DNA of 64,000 nt from Streptomyces sp. NRRL S-350 (lineage in GTDB: Bacteria; Actinomycetota; Actinomycetes; Streptomycetales; Streptomycetaceae). The number at the start of each line of letters is the position of its first letter. Position 1 is the first letter of the stretch. Both the position numbers and the translations under genes were made by a program. The stretch lies in the NCBI RefSeq assembly GCF_000719705.1, contig NZ_JOHO01000034.1:25533-89532 (forward strand), read 5' to 3'. Under the pieces are notes generated by a model. The model saw only the letters and a list, made by a program, of their open reading frames with translations, was not told where the DNA came from and ran no database searches. Positions 41,552 to 48,622 of the stretch are shown piece by piece.

Positions 41552-42559
41552 TCAGTGCGCCTGGGGCCGGTCGGCGAGGTTGCGGGCGTAGTGCGCGGCG
41601 GCGAGGACGGAGGCCATCAGCTCGGAGTCGAGCACCGAGGCGTCGGCGAGCCGGGTGGCCGCCGCGTGGGAGGCGAGCAGCGTCTTGGTGACCCGCAGCG
41701 CGGCCTCGGGCCGCCGGGTGACCGGCCTGACCCACTCGGCGACCGCCCCGTCCAGGTCCTGCTCGGGGACGACGCGCTGCAGGATGGCGAGCTCCCGTGC
41801 CTCCACCGCGCCGACCGGGCGGCTGGTGAGGATGATCTCGCGGACCCGGGCGGCGCCGACCTCGTGGATCAGGCGGGGCAGCAGGCCGCCCCAGGCGACG
41901 GGCAGGCCGAGGGCCAGCTCGGGCAGCCGGAAGACGGCGTTGTCGGCGCCGACCCGCAGGTCGCAGGCCAGCGCGAGGGCGAAGCCGGCGCCGGTCGCCC
42001 GGCCCTGGACCCGGGCCACGGTCACGGCGGGGCTGGCGGTGAGCGCCTCGCAGACCCGGCGGGCCTTGTCCCCGTAGCTGCGGATGCCGCCGCCGGTCGG
42101 GTCCTCGTCGAGGCCCGCGGTGAGCGCCTCGCGGTCGCCGCCGAGGCAGAAGTCCCGGCCGGCTCCGGACAGCACGATCACCCGCACGGCCGGGTCGGGC
42201 GCGGCCAGGACGGCGAGGAGCTCGTCCAGCATGGCGACGGTGACGGCGTTGCCGGTCGCCGGGCTGTCCAGCTCCACGTGGAGCACCGGCCCGCGGCGCT
42301 CGGCACGCACCGTACGGGCCGCTGCGGGAGCGGTGACGGCCTGGGCCTGAACCTGGGCCTGGGCCTGGGCCTGGGCCTGAGTCTGAGCATGGGCCTGGGG
42401 AGCGGGCCCCGGAGCGGGCTCGGCGTACGCGTGCGGGAGGTACGTCGGCTGCGCCACGTGCGGAGGGTACTGCGGCACCTGGGGGATCTGCTGGGCCTGC
42501 GGCACCTGCGCTGTCTGCGCTGCCTGCGCTGCCTGCGCTGCCTGCGGTGAAACGTTCAT
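41552..42559 (-). CDS. Enoyl-CoA hydratase/isomerase with Ala/Gln-repeat N-terminus
   Basis: A 335-residue crotonase-fold protein. The N-terminal 80 residues are an Ala/Gln/Pro repeat (QAAQAAQ, then QAQAQAQA) encoded by 9-bp and 6-bp DNA repeats. The crotonase domain follows (about 85-320), with the oxyanion-hole segments SGAGRDFCLGGDRE and RATGAGFALALACDLRVG. A Glu is present in the second catalytic region (RLPELALGLP). It would act on a CoA thioester, but hydratase, isomerase or hydrolase cannot be told apart. It overlaps the P450 stop by ATGA and so belongs to the conservon transcript. Confidence 0.83.
   Translation of the reverse strand: MNVSPQAAQAAQAAQTAQVPQAQQIPQVPQYPPHVAQPTYLPHAYAEPAPGPAPQAHAQTQAQAQAQAQVQAQAVTAPAAARTVRAERRGPVLHVELDSPATGNAVTVAMLDELLAVLAAPDPAVRVIVLSGAGRDFCLGGDREALTAGLDEDPTGGGIRSYGDKARRVCEALTASPAVTVARVQGRATGAGFALALACDLRVGADNAVFRLPELALGLPVAWGGLLPRLIHEVGAARVREIILTSRPVGAVEARELAILQRVVPEQDLDGAVAEWVRPVTRRPEAALRVTKTLLASHAAATRLADASVLDSELMASVLAAAHYARNLADRPQAH
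42338..42399. repeat. Hexanucleotide repeat (GGCCTG)n in the hydratase gene
   Basis: About ten imperfect GGCCTG units encode the QAQAQA stretch. Change of unit number keeps the frame. Confidence 0.75.
42507..42548. repeat. Nonanucleotide repeat (CTGCGCTGC)n in the hydratase gene
   Basis: About four and a half 9-bp units encode the QAAQAAQAAQ start of the protein, a few codons after the ATG. Confidence 0.75.
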
Positions 42560-43836
42560 GCGGCCACTCTCAAGGACGTCACCCGGTGGAAGACCATGCG
42601 GGGTGCGTACTCGGGCGGGCTCGCCGCCCGCAGGGTCGGGAAGCGCCGCAGCAGTTGGCCGAGCAGCGCCCGGGCCTCCAGCCTGGCCAAGCCCGCGCCG
42701 AGGCAGTAGTGGGCGCCGCCCCCGAAGGTGAGGTGGCTGCCCCGGCGGAGCACGTCGAAGGCGTGCGGGTCCGGGTTTCGGCGCGGATCGCGGTTCGCCG
42801 CGCCGTACATCACGTGGACCATGGTGTCCTTGGGGACGAACACCCCGGCCAGCTCGGTGTCCTCGCCCGCGACGCGGCTGTTCACGCGGATCGGCGGGTC
42901 GTGGCGCAGGGTCTCGTCGATCGCGGCGTCGATGTACTCCGGCCGCTTGCGCAGCCACTCCCACCGGCCGGGCGAGCGCAGCAGCGACCAGACCAGCGAG
43001 GAGAGCATCGTCGCCGTGGTCTCCAGCGAGGCGATGGTGACGAACATGGTGAGCTGGTAGACCATCCGGTCGGTGGCCTCGCGGGCGGGCTCCAGCGCGT
43101 CCCAGGTGCGGATCCAGCCGGCGACCACGTCGTCGCCGTCGCGGTCGCGGCGCTCCCTGACGAGGCGGGTGAAGTACCGGCGAAGGTCCGCGGTGGCCTG
43201 CTCCGAGACCGCCAACTGGCTCTTCGTGGGCAGCAGTTCCTGGGCGTGCACCTGGTTGTGGGTCATCGTCAGGATGTGCGGGTAGTCCTCCGGCGGGAGG
43301 CCCAGCCAGCGCCCGATGGTGCCGATCGGCAGCTGCTCGCCGACCACGGCGGCGAAGTCCGCCACGCCGTCCGTCCGTATTCGCTCGGAGAGGCGGTCGA
43401 GCAGCCCGGTGACGTCGGCCTCGATGTGCGGCGTCAGGTCCAGCAGGGTGTTGCGGTCGAAGAGGTTCCCGAGGCTGCGCCGCTGCCGGGTGTGTTCGGG
43501 GGCGTTGAGCCGGGAGAGGGTACGGCTCATCTCCTGGGTGGCGACGGCCTCCCAGCGCTCCGTCCCGGTCTGCCGCGCCTGCCAGGCGAAGTCGGGGACG
43601 AGCCAGGTCCTGCCGCGCAGGACCTGGTCGCACGCGTCGTAGCCGGTGACCAGGTAACCGCCCCAGGGCGCCGGGACGAGGTCGCCCAGCGCCCTCAGCT
43701 CGTCGTAGACCGGGCCCGGGTCGGCGAGCCCCTCGGCCGACCGCAGCCGCCGCAGGAGCGGTACGGCCGCACGGCGGTCGACCCTTCCGCGTGGGCTCTC
43801 CGGATCCGCGGGGCGGGCTTCCAACATGGCGGTCAC
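42556..43836 (-). CDS. Cytochrome P450 of the conservon (CYP154-like position)
   Basis: A 426-residue P450 with all canonical motifs: I helix ASLETTATM, ExxR in DETLRHDPP, and the heme loop FGGGAHYCLGAGLARLEAR with the thiolate Cys. GTG at 43836 is the start, with GAGGAG six bases upstream; a longer frame to 43905 has no such site. It is the second of two P450 genes after cvnABCD, the place held by CYP154-family members in the S. coelicolor conservon with paired P450s, as I recall. It probably receives electrons from a ferredoxin encoded elsewhere. A hairpin separates it from the first P450 gene. Confidence 0.88.
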   Translation of the reverse strand: MTAMLEARPADPESPRGRVDRRAAVPLLRRLRSAEGLADPGPVYDELRALGDLVPAPWGGYLVTGYDACDQVLRGRTWLVPDFAWQARQTGTERWEAVATQEMSRTLSRLNAPEHTRQRRSLGNLFDRNTLLDLTPHIEADVTGLLDRLSERIRTDGVADFAAVVGEQLPIGTIGRWLGLPPEDYPHILTMTHNQVHAQELLPTKSQLAVSEQATADLRRYFTRLVRERRDRDGDDVVAGWIRTWDALEPAREATDRMVYQLTMFVTIASLETTATMLSSLVWSLLRSPGRWEWLRKRPEYIDAAIDETLRHDPPIRVNSRVAGEDTELAGVFVPKDTMVHVMYGAANRDPRRNPDPHAFDVLRRGSHLTFGGGAHYCLGAGLARLEARALLGQLLRRFPTLRAASPPEYAPRMVFHRVTSLRVAA

Positions 43837-44015
43837 ACGGGGCTCCTCGACTCGACGCGCGGGCGGGCAGTACGGCGGCGACCTACCCAGCAACAGCGCG
43901 CTCAAGCGTCAATCCGTGTTTCCCCCGTCACGTCCCGCACGGCCGTCGTGCGCCGTTCACCCCGCGGCGACCGGACGACTTCCGACGACCCGACGGCGCC
44001 ACCACCCCACGGCCC

Positions 44016-44042
44016 GACGGCCCGTCAACGCGACGGGCCGTC
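44016..44042 (-). terminator. Hairpin between the two P450 genes
   Basis: GACGGCCCGTC and GACGGGCCGTC form an 11-bp stem with a 5-base loop, 40 bp past the first P450 stop. It could attenuate the downstream P450 and hydratase. Confidence 0.5.
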
Positions 44043-44081
44043 ACCCGTCCCCCGTCGGGCCCCGGGCCGTGGCGGCTCCGG

Positions 44082-45488
44082 TCACAGCCGGAACACGTCC
44101 AGGAAGGAGCTCCACCAGCCCTTCTTCTGCGGGGCCCGGCCGGGCGCGGGGGCGGTGGTGGCCTGCGGGTACGCCTGCGCGGTCTCGGAGCCGCCCGGCG
44201 AGCGGTCGGACGGTCCGGCCGGCGCGGTGTCCGCGCCCGCGCCCGCGCCCGGCACGGTGGTGCGGGCGGCCACCGGGCTGAACCGCACCGGCAGCGAGAC
44301 CAGGCCGCGCTGGAACGGGCCCGGCCGCCACTCCACGCTCTCCGCGGGCACCGCGAGGACGACGTCGGGCAGCGCGTTGAGCAGGCACTCGATCGCACTC
44401 AGGGCGATCAGCTGGGCCGGGGACTTGGCCGGGCAGGCGTGCGGTCCCGCGCCCCAGGCCAGGTGGGCTCCCTTGCTGAGGGTCAGCCGGGCGTCGGTCA
44501 GCGCCGGGTCGCTGTTGGCGGCGGCGAAGCTGATCACCACCGGGCTGCCCGCGTCTATCGGGACGCCGCCCAGGTCGAGGTCCTGCATCGGGTAGTGCGT
44601 CGCGTAGTTGGCGATCGGCGGGTTGTTCCACAGCACGTCGTCGAGGGCTTCCTCGATGCGCAGCCCGGGACCGCCCTCGCCGGACAGCAGCAGGAGCAGG
44701 GCGTTGCCTATCAGGTTGCGCTCGGGTTCGACGCCGGCGCCCATCAGCATGACCAGCTGGTCCTTGAGCTCCTCGTCCCGCAGGCCGGCCGGGTGCTGGA
44801 TGAGCCACGAGGTGATGTCGTCACCGGGCTGGCGGCGCTTGAGCGCGACCAGGTCCATCAGGCAGGAGGTCAGCTCCTCGTTGGCCTCGATCACGTCGAG
44901 GCCGTCGAAGAGGGCGGACATGCTGCGGGTCAGCCGGTCGCCGATGTCGGCCGGGCAGCCGAACAGCTGGTTGAACAGCAGCAGCGGCAGCAGCTTGGCG
45001 TAGTCGTTGAGCAGGTCGGCCCGGCCCAGCGGGCCGAACTGGTCGATCAGGTAGCCGGCGATCCGCTCGACGTGCCGGTTGAGCCGGTTGTCGTTGAGCC
45101 GCTCCAGGCTCTCGGTGACGGCCTTGCGCAGCCGCAGGTGCTCGGCGCCGTCCGTGAAGAGGCAGTTGGGCCGGTAGAACATCATCGGCAGGACGGGGCT
45201 GTCCATCGGCACCCGGCCCTCGTTCAGCGCCGCCCAGCGCCGCGAGTCCCGGGCGAACATCCCGGGGTTCTGGAGCACCCGCCGCGCGGCCTCGTGCGAG
45301 GTGACCAGGGTGGCGTCCACGCCCGGGGCCAGCTCCACCGGGGCGGCGGGTCCGTGGGCGCGCAGCTTGTCGTAGACCGCGTCGGGGTCGGCCGAGAACA
45401 TCTCCCCGTAGAGCGGTGTGCTCACGCCGACGTGCATCGGGCAGCCCGGCGGGGCCGACTGCGGGGCGGGGCGCTGCGGAGAATCCAT
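44082..45488 (-). CDS. Atypical cytochrome P450 lacking the ExxR motif (CYP157-like)
   Basis: A 468-residue P450 following cvnD. The heme-thiolate loop is present (AWGAGPHACPAK). The K-helix ExxR, otherwise near universal, reads DDVLWNNPP, and the I helix has GAGVEPERN without the usual Thr. These are the marks of the CYP157 family, whose S. coelicolor member was reported as a non-ExxR P450. A C-terminal extension of about 60 residues (Ala/Pro/Gly-rich, ending WWSSFLDVFRL) is not normal for bacterial P450s. ATG at 45488 has AGGA upstream. It is first of the two P450s in the conservon. Confidence 0.88.
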   Translation of the reverse strand: MDSPQRPAPQSAPPGCPMHVGVSTPLYGEMFSADPDAVYDKLRAHGPAAPVELAPGVDATLVTSHEAARRVLQNPGMFARDSRRWAALNEGRVPMDSPVLPMMFYRPNCLFTDGAEHLRLRKAVTESLERLNDNRLNRHVERIAGYLIDQFGPLGRADLLNDYAKLLPLLLFNQLFGCPADIGDRLTRSMSALFDGLDVIEANEELTSCLMDLVALKRRQPGDDITSWLIQHPAGLRDEELKDQLVMLMGAGVEPERNLIGNALLLLLSGEGGPGLRIEEALDDVLWNNPPIANYATHYPMQDLDLGGVPIDAGSPVVISFAAANSDPALTDARLTLSKGAHLAWGAGPHACPAKSPAQLIALSAIECLLNALPDVVLAVPAESVEWRPGPFQRGLVSLPVRFSPVAARTTVPGAGAGADTAPAGPSDRSPGGSETAQAYPQATTAPAPGRAPQKKGWWSSFLDVFRL

Positions 45489-45559
45489 GGGTCGTTCCTT
45501 GGAGGTGGCCCCGGGCGGGTGCGGACCCGGGAGGGTTCGGGGGAGGAGGGCGTGGGGGA

Positions 45560-45636
45560 GGTCGGGAGGCGCGGGGTCGGTGAGCGCGGGGGTCGGGAGC
45601 GCCGGGGTCGGGAGGCGCCGGGTCAGGAGGCGCGGG
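45560..45636. repeat. Tandem repeat, five 15-16-bp units, spanning the cvnD stop codon
   Basis: Units at 45560, 45575, 45591, 45606 and 45621 share GGTCGGGAGGCGCGG with small changes. The TGA of cvnD (45623-45625) lies in the last unit, so the 3' end of cvnD has been copied four times into the spacer before the P450 gene. Confidence 0.8.
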
Positions 45637-46213
45637 CGAGCAGGTGCCGGACGAGCGTCAGCAGGGCGTTCGCCGACGAGCGCTGGTCCCGCGCGTCGCA
45701 GAACACCACCGGGGTGTGCGGCAGCAGGTCGAGGGCCTCGCGCAGCTGGTCCTCGGTGTAGTCGCTCTTCCGGTCGAAGCTGTTGACCGCGACGGCGTAC
45801 TCCAGGCCGTACTGCTCGATCAGGTCGATGACGGGGAAGGTGTCCGCGAGGCGGGTCGGGTCGGCCAGCAGCAGTGCGCCCAGCGCTCCCCTCGCCATGT
45901 CCTCCCAGAGCTGCATGAACCGCTGCTGCCCCGGCGTGCCGAACAGGTACAGCACCAGGTCGTCGCCGAGCGTCAGCCGGCCGAAGTCGAGGGCGACGGT
46001 CGTGGTCTTCTTGTCCGGTACGCCGCGCAGGTCGTCGACGTGGGTGGACGCCTGCGTCATGCTCTCCTCGGTGCTCAGCGGGGCGATCTCGGACAGCGCC
46101 CCGATGAGGGTGGTCTTGCCGACCGCGAAGTGCCCCACGACCAGGATCTTGACGGCGGTCGTCACCGCGCCCGGGACGTAGATGTCCTCAGGCGAACCGG
46201 CGTTGAAGTCCAT
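45623..46213 (-). CDS. cvnD: Conservon GTP-binding protein CvnD
   Basis: A 196-residue Ras-like/MglA-type small GTPase. The P-loop is GHFAVGKTT (27-35), the switch region includes TTVALDFGRLTL, and the G4 element is NSFDRK. In S. coelicolor CvnD proteins bind GTP and interact with CvnA/B/C at the membrane, working like a G-protein-coupled switch on development and metabolism. The ATG at 46213 has GAAGG upstream. It overlaps cvnC by 26 bp. Confidence 0.93.
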   Translation of the reverse strand: MDFNAGSPEDIYVPGAVTTAVKILVVGHFAVGKTTLIGALSEIAPLSTEESMTQASTHVDDLRGVPDKKTTTVALDFGRLTLGDDLVLYLFGTPGQQRFMQLWEDMARGALGALLLADPTRLADTFPVIDLIEQYGLEYAVAVNSFDRKSDYTEDQLREALDLLPHTPVVFCDARDQRSSANALLTLVRHLLARAS

Positions 46214-46562
46214 GCAGCACCTTCTCTAGAAGTCTCAGATCCGGGGCCTGGGCCGGCGCCGGGGCCGACCGGCGCAGCAGCCGCCCCTCCCGGATCAGGT
46301 CCGTCAGCAGCAGCCTCACGACCCCCACCGGAAGCTCCAGCCGTGCCGCGACCTCGGCCACCGAGAGGTAGCCGCCGGAGCACAGCTCCCAGATCGCCCG
46401 GGTCTCCGGGCTCGGCAGGGTGGGGAGGTCCTGCTCGGGCGCGACGGTGACCAAGGTGATCAGAGACAGGTCGTCCGCACTCGGTAAGTCGCGCCCGCCG
46501 GTGATGACGTAGGAGCGGATGAAGCCCCCCGTGACCCGCTGTTCCTCGCCGCCGCCGGTCAT
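46188..46562 (-). CDS. cvnC: Conservon DUF742 protein CvnC
   Basis: A 124-residue DUF742 protein. It has the conserved FIRSYVITGGRD start and a winged-helix-like part (IWELCSGGYLSVAEVAARLELPVGV across the middle). It is an obligate component of conservons, likely a protein-protein adaptor. It overlaps cvnB by ATGA and cvnD by 26 bp. Confidence 0.92.
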   Translation of the reverse strand: MTGGGEEQRVTGGFIRSYVITGGRDLPSADDLSLITLVTVAPEQDLPTLPSPETRAIWELCSGGYLSVAEVAARLELPVGVVRLLLTDLIREGRLLRRSAPAPAQAPDLRLLEKVLHGLQRRFA

Positions 46563-46969
46563 GAGCCGCTGAGCGTGCTCTGCCGCGGCGCCGCCGACAT
46601 CGCCCGTCCGAGTGCGCCGACCTGCTGCTGCATCCGGAAGGACATCGCCTCCATGTCGACGTCGGGGGCGGTGGAGGCCGCCAGGTACGCGCCGCTGCCG
46701 GCCGCGATCAGGAAGATCCAGCCGTGGTCGTACTCCAGGAGGGTCTGCCTCCAGACTCCGCCGCCTCCGCCGCCTCCGCCGACGAACGGGGCGACCGCGC
46801 GGCTCAGCGACTGCATCGAGCTCATCGCGGCGGCGTTGGTCTCCGCCTCGTCACGGCCTATGTCGCTGGACCGTTCGAGCAGGAGGCCGTCCGCGGAGAC
46901 GAGGATGGCGTGCCGGGCGCCGGGTATCTGGAGTACGTCGTTGAGCACCCAGGAAAGATCACGGCTCAC
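46559..46969 (-). CDS. cvnB: Conservon roadblock/LC7 protein CvnB
   Basis: A 136-residue roadblock/LC7-domain protein. SWVLNDVLQIPGARHAILVSADGLLLERS and LIAAGSGAYLAAST are typical. The family modulates small GTPases, here CvnD. An 8-Gly run lies in the middle loop. GTG at 46969 overlaps the cvnA stop as GTGA. Confidence 0.93.
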   Translation of the reverse strand: MSRDLSWVLNDVLQIPGARHAILVSADGLLLERSSDIGRDEAETNAAAMSSMQSLSRAVAPFVGGGGGGGGVWRQTLLEYDHGWIFLIAAGSGAYLAASTAPDVDMEAMSFRMQQQVGALGRAMSAAPRQSTLSGS

Positions 46970-48297
46970 TGGATCTCGGTTCCTTCCGTGGTCATGGTGG
47001 TGCGCCCGGACAGCGTGCCGCGCTGGAACGCGCCGAGGCGGGACGGCGTGTGCTGGCCGGTGCCGCGCACGGGGAGTTCCGCGGGCCGGCCGGACTCCTC
47101 GGGCCGGCCCGGTTCCCCGGCCCGGTCGGGCTCCTGGGGCGCCGGAACGACCGACACGGGGCGCTGGCGGCGGCGTCGGGGCAGCTGCCCGTCGGCGGTC
47201 ATCTCGGGTGCCGCCGTCGCGGCCTGCGGCGCCGGCACCGGGGCCAGGGGCGCCGGCGGTTCGGACAGCGACACCAGCCGTTGGCCGGGGGACTGCGTCC
47301 ACGCCTGCGCGGGCTGCTGCTCGGCCGGCTCCGCCCGGTAGTCGGACCGGTAGTCGGTGTGCCCGGTGACGGCCGGGGCCGGGGCCGCGACCTCGCTGCT
47401 GAGCAGCTCGGTCGGCAGCAGCACCACGGCGCGCACGCCCCCGTACGGGGAGACCGAGTCGACGGAGACCCGGAAGCCGTAGCGGGCGGCCAGCAGGCCG
47501 GAGACGGCGAAGCCGAACTTGGGCGGGTTGCCCAGGCTGGTGAGGCTGATCGGTGCGCCCGGGTTCAGGAGCGCCGCGGCGCGGTCCTTCTCCTCCTGGC
47601 CCATGCCGAGGCCGGCGTCGTCGACGATCAGGCAGACGCCGGTGGGGACGGCCTGGACGCTGACCTCCACCGGGGTGTCGGGGGCGGAGTAGTTGGTCGC
47701 GTTGGCGAGCAGCTCGGACAGCACGACGGCGACCGGCTCGACGACCTTGCTGACGAGCGAGACGTTGACCCGGGAGTGGATCCGTACCCGGTCGAAGTGC
47801 CGGATCCGGCCCTGCGCGCTGCGGGCCACGTCGAAGACCGAGGCGACGCTCTCCCGGCGCCCCAGCCAGCCGCCGCAGAGCACCGCGATGCCCTGGGCGC
47901 GCCGGCCGAACTGGCTGTTGGTGTGGTCGACCGTCATCAGGTCGGCCAGGATCTGCGGGCTGTCGCCGTACTTCCGCTGCACCTTCTCGATGACGACCTG
48001 CTGTTCGTCGGCCAAGCCCTGCAGCGTCCGCATCGCCGCCTTGAGGACGGCCTTGGTGTCCTCCTCGGCGTCCCGGCGCACGTCCGTCAGTTCGGCGGCG
48101 TGCCGGCCCCGAAGGCGGTCGTGCTGCGCGGCGAGCTCGTCGCGCTGGTGCTGCGCCAGGGCGACCGCCTCTTCGAGGGAGGCGTTGCGCCGCCGCAGGG
48201 CGAGGTTCGTCCTACGGGCTTGGACGGCCGCTCCGACGGCTGCGAGCATCACCACGATGAAGACCCAGAAAAAGGGTTCCTGCACAAATGTCGTCAT
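46966..48297 (-). CDS. cvnA: Conservon sensor-like histidine kinase CvnA
   Basis: A 443-residue membrane protein. One membrane helix near the N-terminus (about 7-27) is followed by a coiled coil (ALRRRNASLEEAVALAQHQRD). The kinase-like core has an HATPase domain: N box LLANATNYSAPDTPVEV, VDDAGLGMG and GFAVSGLLAARYGF. A Pro/Ala-rich tail follows. There is no large external sensor domain. In the CvnA/NrdS group classical His phosphorylation is often lacking. ATG at 48297 has GAAGAGAG four bases upstream. It is the first gene of the cvnA-B-C-D-P450-P450-hydratase operon. Confidence 0.92.
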   Translation of the reverse strand: MTTFVQEPFFWVFIVVMLAAVGAAVQARRTNLALRRRNASLEEAVALAQHQRDELAAQHDRLRGRHAAELTDVRRDAEEDTKAVLKAAMRTLQGLADEQQVVIEKVQRKYGDSPQILADLMTVDHTNSQFGRRAQGIAVLCGGWLGRRESVASVFDVARSAQGRIRHFDRVRIHSRVNVSLVSKVVEPVAVVLSELLANATNYSAPDTPVEVSVQAVPTGVCLIVDDAGLGMGQEEKDRAAALLNPGAPISLTSLGNPPKFGFAVSGLLAARYGFRVSVDSVSPYGGVRAVVLLPTELLSSEVAAPAPAVTGHTDYRSDYRAEPAEQQPAQAWTQSPGQRLVSLSEPPAPLAPVPAPQAATAAPEMTADGQLPRRRRQRPVSVVPAPQEPDRAGEPGRPEESGRPAELPVRGTGQHTPSRLGAFQRGTLSGRTTMTTEGTEIQ

Positions 48298-48387
48298 GAA
48301 ACTCTCTTCAGGTGGCATCGCGCGGAGCCGGTCCGGGCTCCCGTGCGCGAACGGGACTGGCAGCCTGTACCTCTCCGAAAGGGCCCC

Positions 48388-48400
48388 TGATGTCACATCA
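48388..48400. promoter_or_regulatory. Palindrome upstream of cvnA
   Basis: TGATGT-C-ACATCA is a perfect 13-bp palindrome, 91 bp upstream of the cvnA ATG and within the predicted leader. Confidence 0.45.
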
Positions 48401-48451
48401 CATCGGGGTGCTCTCCGGCGCGAGACCTGCGGCAACGCCTATCGCGGGGTC

Positions 48452-48480
48452 AGCCTACTGCAACTCCTGCCTCGTCAGAA
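48452..48480 (-). promoter_or_regulatory. Candidate cvnA promoter
   Basis: TTCTGA (48480-48475) and TAGGCT (48457-48452) on the minus strand with a 17-bp spacer; start near 48446. Confidence 0.4.
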
Positions 48481-48622
48481 CAGTGACCAAAAAGGGCAGT
48501 TGGGGCGAACTTCCACGACCCGTCAGGAACTCTGTCGGGAATTGGCGGAGTTCGTGACGGCTCGTTAACCGCGAGGACGCCTGGCGGCAGTGCCGGAGTT
48601 CACGCACAGAGTGACCTTTCCG

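Larger units (their letters stand above)
48298..48622. other. Region between gdhB and the conservon
   Basis: 325 bp with no gene seen. It carries the candidate cvnA promoter and palindrome listed separately; the remainder, next to the gdhB stop, shows nothing. Confidence 0.5.

Noticed and set aside
42338..42548. CRISPR-like repeat array
   Set aside because: The units are 6-9 bp with no spacers and lie within a coding sequence.
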